From NCBI GenBank assembly GCA_002842255.1, contig PHCM01000093.1:1-6262 (forward strand): a DNA stretch of 6,262 bases, read 5' to 3'. This DNA comes from Betaproteobacteria bacterium HGW-Betaproteobacteria-2 (GTDB lineage: Bacteria; Pseudomonadota; Gammaproteobacteria; Burkholderiales; Methylophilaceae). Positions within the stretch are counted from its first letter, which is position 1; every line of letters begins with the position of its first letter. Of this stretch, positions 1 through 6,262 are shown one piece after another. Below the pieces are notes generated by a model. It saw only the letters and a program-made list of their open reading frames with translations, was not told where the DNA came from and ran no database searches. The position numbers were made by a program, and so were the translations under genes.

Positions 1-138
1 GACGAAGATATGACGGGGAATGGTGCCCATGGCTGCCAGTGTCACTTCATCCCGGATTCCCTGTTCACGCAGGCGCGCCAGCATGCGGCTGCGTGTCCGT
101 TGTGAAGTCATGCCGATACCGCTCATTACCGGGCTCAT
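1..138 (-). CDS. pcm: Protein-L-isoaspartate O-methyltransferase, N-terminal part (runs off the left edge)
   Basis: Only the first 46 codons are present; the frame is open to base 1. The family uses S-adenosylmethionine to methylate L-isoaspartyl residues in aged proteins, starting their repair to aspartate in the cytoplasm. Recognition rests on the N-terminal signature [10 protein letters not shown] (residues 7-16), followed by a helix with [10 protein letters not shown] and then PRHIFV at the edge, as in proteobacterial Pcm. The SAM-binding motifs lie outside the window, so activity cannot be judged. The start at 138 is chosen because GIG upstream of Met10 is typical of betaproteobacterial homologues and a weak purine stretch (AGAGCG) precedes it. 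In-frame ATGs at 126 and 111 are alternatives, and the 111 start matches where some Pseudomonas homologues begin. It follows surE by 47 bp, the usual gene order. A six-codon ORF (155-135) overlaps its start codon. Confidence 0.9.
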   Translation of the reverse strand, partial: MSPVMSGIGMTSQRTRSRMLARLREQGIRDEVTLAAMGTIPRHIFV

Positions 139-185
139 ATATTTCGCTCTGCCATTTTTATATTCTGATTCTTTTGCAGGATGAG

Positions 186-929
186 TTAAACGCCCAGCCA
201 TTGGGCGATCTGGTCGATCTGTTTGTGTTGGGTAAGGTCAACCTGCAACGGTGTGATCGACACCTGTTCTGCCGCTACTGCATAGAAATCCGTGCCTGCA
301 CCGGCATCCTGGGCATTGCCGGCAGCGCCTACCCAGTAGACGGTTTCGCCCCTCGGCGTATTGGTCTTGATTACGGGCTCTGCCTTGTGGCGTTTGCCCA
401 ATCGGGTCACTGTCATGCCGTGCAGTTCGTCATAGGGGATATCGGGCACATTGATATTGAGTAGTACCGGCGGCGGAAGGCCTGTCTGTTCGTAGCGTTT
501 GACCAGGTCGACCATGACGCGGGCTGCCGTTTCGAAATACTGTGCGTTGTGGCGTGACATGGAGACGGCAAATGACGGGATTCCTAGCAGATAGCCCTCC
601 ATGGCGGCAGCGACGGTGCCGGAATAGATCGTATCGTCACCCATGTTGGCGCCATCGTTGATGCCGGAAATGACCATGTCCGGCAACTCGCTCAGCAGGC
701 CGGTTACTGCCAGATGGACGCAGTCGGTTGGCGTGCCGTTGACGTAATAGGTGCCGTTGCTGGTCTGGCGGACGGTGAGCGGGCGGTCCAGGGTCAGGGA
801 GTTGCTGGCGCCGCTGCGATTGCGTTCCGGTGCTACTACCAGGATTTCGGCGATCTCGGAGAGATGTTCCGCCAGGATATTGAGACCGGGCGCAAAGTAG
901 CCGTCATCATTGGATAGTAGGATTCGCAT
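186..929 (-). CDS. surE: 5'/3'-nucleotidase SurE
   Basis: This encodes 247 residues, the normal family length. SurE is a cytoplasmic, divalent-metal-dependent phosphatase that hydrolyses 5'- and 3'-nucleoside monophosphates and, in E. coli, short polyphosphate; it is linked to stationary-phase survival. The expected metal-site residues are visible: Asp8-Asp9 in SNDDG, Ser39 in NRSGAS, and Asn91 in the SGINDGAN motif. Other hallmarks are [10 protein letters not shown] (33-42), GTPTDCV (65-71), [11 protein letters not shown] and the late GTDFYAV segment followed by SITPL. The protein appears intact. [10 protein letters not shown] is the canonical SurE start, so the ATG at 929 is firm. No Shine-Dalgarno sequence precedes it. 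Instead a TATAAT box ends seven bases upstream of the A of the ATG, which points to a leaderless transcript. It lies 48 bp after the DUF2069 gene and 47 bp before pcm. Confidence 0.97.
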   Translation of the reverse strand: MRILLSNDDGYFAPGLNILAEHLSEIAEILVVAPERNRSGASNSLTLDRPLTVRQTSNGTYYVNGTPTDCVHLAVTGLLSELPDMVISGINDGANMGDDTIYSGTVAAAMEGYLLGIPSFAVSMSRHNAQYFETAARVMVDLVKRYEQTGLPPPVLLNINVPDIPYDELHGMTVTRLGKRHKAEPVIKTNTPRGETVYWVGAAGNAQDAGAGTDFYAVAAEQVSITPLQVDLTQHKQIDQIAQWLGV

Positions 930-964
930 GGGCTGATTATAACCGAGTCGTGCACAAGTTTTAA
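930..964 (-). promoter_or_regulatory. Sigma70-like promoter of surE, probably giving a leaderless mRNA
   Basis: On the minus strand there is TTAAAA (964-959, four of six matches to the -35 consensus), a 17-base spacer, and a perfect TATAAT (941-936). Six bases, CAGCCC, then separate the box from the surE ATG at 929. The expected transcription start, about seven bases after the -10 box, coincides with the A of the start codon. The promoter occupies the DUF2069-surE gap, so surE-pcm can be expressed independently of the upstream block. Promoter calls from sequence alone are tentative, but the perfect -10 and ideal spacing make this the best one in the window. Confidence 0.65.
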
Positions 965-977
965 TGCGGAAAATGCA

Positions 978-1340
978 TCAACTATGAGGATTGCGGGTCA
1001 GTTTTGCGTAAAAGATGGCACAGATGAAGAAAGTGACGGTAAGCACGACTTCAAGCAAAGCCAGCTGTGCCGATAGCCCTTCGTCCGACCAGGCCCTGAC
1101 CACGCCCTCCGTGAAATAGAGCAGGATGAACATGGATGCCCACTGATAGGTATAACGCTTGCCGCGCAGGATGCCGAACAGCGGCAGCAGCAGCGGCACG
1201 GCCTTGAGAATGAGCATCGAGCCTTCCGGCCGCAACGGTGCCAACCAGCCTTCCCAGGCAAGACAGAGCAGGATGAGGGCGATCAGGCTGAAACTGGCGC
1301 CGGTTCTGAGTAGACGTGTCATGTGCGGCAAGTGCTTCAT
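978..1340 (-). CDS. DUF2069 family four-helix inner-membrane protein
   Basis: This encodes 120 residues with four hydrophobic segments at about 14-34, 42-58, 64-84 and 91-112, joined by short polar turns. It therefore looks like a small polytopic inner-membrane protein. The pattern LAWEGWLAPLRPEG (27-40) followed by LKAVPLLLPLFGILRGKRYTYQW (45-67) matches DUF2069 proteins as I know them; the family has no established function. The ATG at 1340 is chosen because it overlaps the stop of the preceding HugZ-like gene as ATGA (1340-1337). A TTG at 1349 would add three residues, and the ATG at 1322 (MTRLLRTG) is a shorter option. DUF2069 genes often neighbour wrbA, and here the HugZ-like gene sits between them. 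It ends 48 bp before surE, with a promoter in the gap, so it probably closes the upstream operon although no terminator hairpin is visible. Confidence 0.85.
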   Translation of the reverse strand: MKHLPHMTRLLRTGASFSLIALILLCLAWEGWLAPLRPEGSMLILKAVPLLLPLFGILRGKRYTYQWASMFILLYFTEGVVRAWSDEGLSAQLALLEVVLTVTFFICAIFYAKLTRNPHS

Positions 1341-2034
1341 ACCTGGCAAGCCTTTGCCATTTCGACCAGCGCGACGCGCGCCTCCATGGCGTCATGGATG
1401 GGTCGTGCGAAGTTGAAACGCAGCATCTGTGCATCGGCCCGCAGGTCGAAGCCGTCGCTGTCGATGCCAATCATCTCGATCTGCTGCGGGGTGATGCCGT
1501 GAAAATGCCGGCAGTAGTTTTTCATGTTGGTCTGGTGGTCGTGGTTCATGTGTTCGATGATGCCGGTTTCCTGCGCGATCAGCGGCGAGCGTGGCGACCG
1601 GAATTCCGTGCCGTCGAGCCAGCCCATGCTGCCGAAGCCGGCGATGTAGCGCGCTTGCTGGATATGCAGACGGTAAAACAGAAAGTCGTGCATGGCGAAG
1701 TATTGCTCGGCTTGCGGGAAATAACGCAGATAGCGCGCCTGCAGCAGCTCATCCTGCTTATCGGTCTGTTCTGCCAGGCCCATCAGCGTCAGGCGGGCAT
1801 TGGCCTGCAGGTCTTCGGCGCCGGCGAACACCAGCAGCGAGACCTTGCAGTCGGCCATGATGTTCTTCGTGTGTTCGGCGATGGTGCTGATCAGCAGCAG
1901 CGGCTGGCCATCATGATCGAGCACGAAAGGTGCGACGGAACCGAACGGATGGCCGGGAAATTTTACCGAGTTGGTGCACAGCATGCCGCTATGCGTGCTG
2001 CGCAGGAATTGCCTTGCTTCACTTGCGAGTGACA

Positions 2035-2035
<1 letters not shown>
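1337..2035 (-). CDS. HugZ/HutZ-like FMN-binding split-barrel protein with C-terminal DUF2470-type domain
   Basis: This encodes 232 residues. The N-terminal part (about 5-150) is a pyridoxamine 5'-phosphate oxidase-like split barrel, with the SVAPFVLD strand (33-40), LLISTIAEHTKNI (47-59) and the characteristic ARYIAGFGSMGWL stretch (128-140). The C-terminal domain (about 155-230) carries EHMNHDH (161-167) and a tail ending ARVALVEMA, as in HugZ/HutZ-type heme-utilisation proteins. Members of this group bind FMN or heme and some degrade heme oxidatively; others have unknown substrates. There are no heme transport genes nearby, so a heme role is an inference. The start at 2035 gives the sequence MSLASEARQFLRS, the natural N terminus of the family. 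The same frame stays open upstream to 2425, but that extension overlaps wrbA and has no family resemblance. The ATG shares one base with the wrbA stop (TGATG) and has no Shine-Dalgarno site, implying reinitiation after wrbA. Confidence 0.88.
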
Positions 2036-3422
<1,387 letters not shown>

Positions 3423-3430
3423 GGGGCCGT

Positions 3431-3435
3431 CCTCC
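3431..3435 (-). promoter_or_regulatory. Strong Shine-Dalgarno site of the NYN-LOTUS gene
   Basis: On the minus strand GGAGG is followed by eight bases and the ATG at 3422. This is the best ribosome-binding site in the window. It supports 3422 as the start and as the main ribosome entry point for the overlapping genes downstream, which have weak or no sites of their own. Confidence 0.7.
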
Positions 3436-3450
3436 GGAATCAGAACCAGA

Positions 3451-3476
3451 GGGAAGTCGGCTCATGCAGGCTTCCC
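3451..3476 (-). other. Hairpin in the tamB to NYN gene gap
   Basis: GGGAAG (3476-3471 on the minus strand) pairs perfectly with CTTCCC (3456-3451) across a 14-base loop, five bases after the tamB stop codon. It is not followed by a run of T, so it is a poor intrinsic terminator. It could protect the 3' end of the tamB message or mark a processing or attenuation point. Being a single six-base-pair stem, it may also be chance. The whole gap is only 59 bp, and no clear sigma70 promoter is visible in it. Confidence 0.4.
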
Positions 3477-3481
3477 GCAGT

Positions 3482-6202
3482 TCATTTGAAGCTGAAAGTA
3501 TACAGGACATCAACCGCGCTTTCCGAGCCGGCCTGTGTCCTGACCGACCAGTTGCTGGTGAGATCGTAGGTCAGTCTGGCGACGTTCAGCAGTCCGGTGA
3601 CTTCCTTCTCGTAACTCAGGTAGAGATTGGGTATCAGGCGTTTGCCGAGGCTGACGCTGGCGGTTTCGGCATCGCTGCCACCGACATGGAAGGTATCGAG
3701 TCCGGCAGCGCGGGCGAAGCGCGTTTGCAGCGGCACCGACTGGCCTTGCGACAGCAGGGCGCCGGCGGCCAGCGACAGCATGGCGAACTGGTCCTGGCCG
3801 ACACGATCCATGCCGTGGCCGAGTACCAGCCAGGCAAGCTTGTCGCTATCCGACACCTCGGGAATCGACACCAGTTTCACGGCGGGATTGAGTGCGGTAC
3901 CTCGGATCTCGACGCCGGCACGGACGGCCAGGTTCTGTCGCAGGGCAAGGATATTGAGGCCGGGATTGTCGACCGGGCCGCTGAAGATGAGCTGGCCGCG
4001 CTCGATGTTCAGCACCTGGCCATAGGCCATATAGGTGCCGGCCGCGTTGATGGCGCCTTCCGCCCGCAGGTTCTGGTCTGTTCTGCCGTTGAGCGTGATG
4101 CTGCCTTTCAGCGTACTGTCCAGTCCTCGGCCGCGAAGCACGAACAGGCTGCCGGACTTGTTGCCGATGCCGATTTGGAGGCCGGACACCTGTAGCAGTA
4201 GCGGATGTTCTTCCATTTCTTCCTCAGCGCCGATGATGATGACATCATCCCCCAAGGTGGGCTTGTCTTCTCCCGCCAGTTCGATCAGTCCGCGGGTGAT
4301 CTCGACCTCGCCGCTCATCTCCATCAACTTGCCATTGAGTCGGGTATTGAGATCGCCTTCGATGATCATCATGCGATCAGTCCGCGAAACCGCCGTGAAG
4401 TTTTCGGCATGCCACTGTAGTGCCAGTTGCGGTGCGCCGTCCTGCAGACTCAGCGAGCCTGATGCAGTCAAAAATCCGTCTCCACCTTCGAAGCGGGCCT
4501 GCCGGATCAGTAGCTGGTCATTGCTGAAGCTGGCGTCCAGTATGCCGTTGTTCAGGTTGACGCCTTCGCTGGGTACTGACAGTGTGAGATTCTGCCCTTG
4601 TAGCGTGCCTGTCAGCGCGGGTTGTGCAATGGTGCCTTTGCCCTGCAGTGCCATGTTGACCTGGCCGTCGATGACGGTGCCTATCATGCTCTCCGGCAGC
4701 GGAAGCCAGATCAGTGACTTCAGCCTGGCATCGGCGCTGACTTCCAGCGGGGCTTGCTGACTGAGGGCGAAACCGGAGGGAATGCGGTCAAGTTGTGTGG
4801 CAAGGGCAAAGCGCAGTTCTCCCAGTACCTTGCCAATGCCTTGGCCGCTGAGGCTGACCCGGTTTTTCTCAAGCAGCAGGCTGGCCGTCAACTCGTTCAT
4901 TTCAAGCTGTTTGATACTGCCATCGGCTGTGATGATGCCGATGTCGCCGCCAACGAGCCTGATATCGGCGCGGCCGTTGGCTTCGTCATCTGCCTTGATA
5001 TCCCAGTTGCCGGAAAACACCGGGTTGCCTGTCATGTTGGCGGGTAGCGTAAACAATAGTTGCGGTAGGGCTGCGAGGTCGAGCTTGTCCAAGCGACCTT
5101 GTGTGGTCAGCTGGCCATTGCCGTTTTGCAACTGGTCGATATGGAGATAACCGCTGGCAAAGCGTAGCGCCAGTTTTTCCAGGCTGAAGCCAAGGTCGGT
5201 GCCATATTGCAGTCGGGCCTTGCCTTGCATCTCAACCGGCTTGTCGCCCTGATAGCTGAGTTTTTCCAGTTGCCCCTGCCATAGATCGCTTTCCGCAATG
5301 CCGCCATTGATCAGCACATGCAACCGGGAAGGATTGGTGCTTTGTTTTGTTTCGATGGTCTTGAGCTCGATCTGGTGTTGAGCCTGACTGCCACCCAGTG
5401 TCAGATTGGCATTGAACGGTGCATTGCCTGCCAGGCTGAAACTTTCGGCGTGCATTTCCATGTTCAGCGGCGTGTCATGTGCGTTGCCCAGTGCCGCCTT
5501 GCCGGACAGTTCTTCGATCTGCATGTCGCCGTTCATGCTCAGTTGTTCGGCGAGCCATTCCATGTTGAGCACCAGGCTGTCGAACGGGCCGGTCAATTTG
5601 CCCTGAGCGTTGAGACGACCGCTCAACGACTGCTTGAAAGCCGAGAGGTCGTCGAAACCAGCCTGCCAGCTTAGCGTGGAGTCCGGTTTGCCCATTGAGC
5701 CATGGGCCTGCAAGCGGTTGGTTTTCAGGGTGGCATTCAATTCGATCTGATCAACAGCCCGGCCGAGCAGGCGTGCGCTGGCCTGCAGATTCAGCGGGGC
5801 ATCCTGCCAGACGCTGTTGACGGTCGCGAAACTGATGCGTAAATCTGCCTGTGGTGCCAGTTGACCTTGCAACAGCAGGTCGGCATCGAGCCGGTCGTGC
5901 CCATTAGCACTCAATTCAGCGCTACTGAATAATGGCGCGAATTCCGTGAATCTGGCGCGGACATCCAGCGGTAATTGGTCTTCCAGCCCCAGATGGCCGT
6001 TGATCGCGACTCGGCCCAGCAAGGCGCTTGATGTGATTTTGCTGTGTTCACGCAGTAGTGTGGTCTGTTTGCCGACCCTGGCAAGCAGCGCGTTGCTGCT
6101 GAACTGCAGTCGTTGCAGGTCGCCAGCGATATCGAGTTCAAGATCATAAACTTGCGCTGTGTCGGATTTTTCCAGGAACGGAAAGCAGAAGACGCCATAC
6201 AA
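3482..6202 (-). CDS. tamB: TamB, translocation and assembly module subunit, missing its N-terminal part
   Basis: There are 906 codons from the TTG at 6202. TamB spans the periplasm as a long beta-rich groove, anchored in the inner membrane by its N terminus and meeting TamA (or another Omp85 protein) by its C terminus; it helps outer-membrane assembly and lipid transport. Most of the sequence is weakly repeated amphipathic beta strands. The C-terminal TamB domain (roughly 570-906) is well preserved: GRGLDSTLKGSITLNG, YGQVLNIERG (727-736), FSGPVDNPGLNI, KLAWLVLGHG (788-797), SVSLGKRLIPNLYLSYE, and a terminal aromatic pattern ending YTFSFK. Family members usually exceed 1,200 residues and begin with a membrane anchor, which is absent here. 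No ATG occurs in frame before codon 170, the TTG lacks a spaced ribosome site, and an in-frame TAA lies at 6208-6206. The piece is thus a 5'-truncated or frame-broken tamB, or an assembly edge; 6202 is only the limit of the open frame. Confidence 0.85.
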   Translation of the reverse strand: MYGVFCFPFLEKSDTAQVYDLELDIAGDLQRLQFSSNALLARVGKQTTLLREHSKITSSALLGRVAINGHLGLEDQLPLDVRARFTEFAPLFSSAELSANGHDRLDADLLLQGQLAPQADLRISFATVNSVWQDAPLNLQASARLLGRAVDQIELNATLKTNRLQAHGSMGKPDSTLSWQAGFDDLSAFKQSLSGRLNAQGKLTGPFDSLVLNMEWLAEQLSMNGDMQIEELSGKAALGNAHDTPLNMEMHAESFSLAGNAPFNANLTLGGSQAQHQIELKTIETKQSTNPSRLHVLINGGIAESDLWQGQLEKLSYQGDKPVEMQGKARLQYGTDLGFSLEKLALRFASGYLHIDQLQNGNGQLTTQGRLDKLDLAALPQLLFTLPANMTGNPVFSGNWDIKADDEANGRADIRLVGGDIGIITADGSIKQLEMNELTASLLLEKNRVSLSGQGIGKVLGELRFALATQLDRIPSGFALSQQAPLEVSADARLKSLIWLPLPESMIGTVIDGQVNMALQGKGTIAQPALTGTLQGQNLTLSVPSEGVNLNNGILDASFSNDQLLIRQARFEGGDGFLTASGSLSLQDGAPQLALQWHAENFTAVSRTDRMMIIEGDLNTRLNGKLMEMSGEVEITRGLIELAGEDKPTLGDDVIIIGAEEEMEEHPLLLQVSGLQIGIGNKSGSLFVLRGRGLDSTLKGSITLNGRTDQNLRAEGAINAAGTYMAYGQVLNIERGQLIFSGPVDNPGLNILALRQNLAVRAGVEIRGTALNPAVKLVSIPEVSDSDKLAWLVLGHGMDRVGQDQFAMLSLAAGALLSQGQSVPLQTRFARAAGLDTFHVGGSDAETASVSLGKRLIPNLYLSYEKEVTGLLNVARLTYDLTSNWSVRTQAGSESAVDVLYTFSFK

Positions 6203-6227
6203 CTCTTAAAAAAACGGCTTGCACCAA

Positions 6228-6254
6228 ATGCCCGTGTCCTCCGGGACGGGACAT
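6228..6254. repeat. Imperfect inverted repeat just upstream of the broken tamB frame
   Basis: ATG-CCC-GT-GTCC (6228-6239) can pair with GGAC-GGG-A-CAT (6244-6254) around a four-base loop, leaving two small bulges. An alternative fold pairs CCCGT with ACGGG. On the minus strand the hairpin is followed after 13 bases by seven T residues (6214-6208), a spacing too long for a classical intrinsic terminator. The stretch 6206-6262 has no recognisable TamB-coding content in the tamB frame. What it belongs to cannot be decided from 57 bases at the window edge. Confidence 0.4.
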
Positions 6255-6262
6255 GGCAGGAG

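Noticed and set aside
157..162. TATAAA on the minus strand upstream of pcm as a -10 box
   Set aside because: No acceptable -35 hexamer lies 16-18 bases upstream, and the AT-rich gap makes such a match likely by chance.
930..977. Intrinsic terminator after the DUF2069 gene
   Set aside because: The gap has no GC-rich stem followed by a T run; the only structured signal is the surE promoter.
1316..2032. Plus-strand open frame of 238 codons opposite the HugZ-like gene
   Set aside because: It lies antisense to a well-supported FMN protein gene, its translation resembles no family, and long antisense frames are expected in DNA of this GC content.
6196..6216. Integron attC-like or programmed-frameshift site around the T7 run and GTTGTAT
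   Set aside because: GTTGTAT does not fit the attC core GTTRRRY, and the tamB frame already meets a TAA at the end of the T run, so slippage on the T run alone cannot restore the frame.

Overview
The window looks like chromosomal DNA of a Proteobacterium, most likely a Betaproteobacterium. This rests on the C-terminal signature of TamB, the surE-pcm gene pair, a DUF2069 membrane protein next to wrbA, a HugZ-type FMN protein, and moderately high GC (roughly 55-60 % by eye). The organism is inferred from family resemblance only. All genes lie on the minus strand, so transcription runs from the right edge towards position 1. Nothing convincing is encoded on the plus strand.

In order of transcription: (1) 6202-3482, the large C-terminal part of tamB, the inner-membrane to outer-membrane bridging protein. 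Its N-terminal part is missing, and an in-frame stop sits just upstream. (2) After a 59-bp gap with a hairpin and a strong Shine-Dalgarno site, a tight block of four genes: a NYN-domain/LOTUS (OST-HTH) predicted RNA-processing protein (3422-2625), the FMN quinone reductase wrbA (2628-2035), a HugZ-like FMN split-barrel protein with a C-terminal DUF2470-type domain (2035-1337), and a four-helix DUF2069 membrane protein (1340-978). Their joints are ATGA, TGATG and ATGA, so stop and start codons overlap at each one and translational coupling is likely. (3) After a 48-bp gap with a clear sigma70-like promoter, surE (929-186). Its start codon falls where transcription should begin, suggesting a leaderless mRNA. 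(4) After a further 47 bp, the first 46 codons of pcm (138-1, running off the left edge).

Functionally, surE and pcm are stress and stationary-phase maintenance genes (nucleotide hydrolysis; repair of isoaspartyl damage) that commonly sit together in Proteobacteria. The wrbA/HugZ-like/DUF2069 block joins two FMN proteins with a small membrane protein and suggests a redox or heme-related role, but nothing in the sequence fixes the substrate. The NYN-LOTUS gene is the least understood member and heads the coupled block. The most anomalous place is the right edge (6144-6262), where the tamB reading frame breaks. I did not find mobile elements, CRISPR arrays, tRNA or rRNA genes, or a clearly new multi-gene system.
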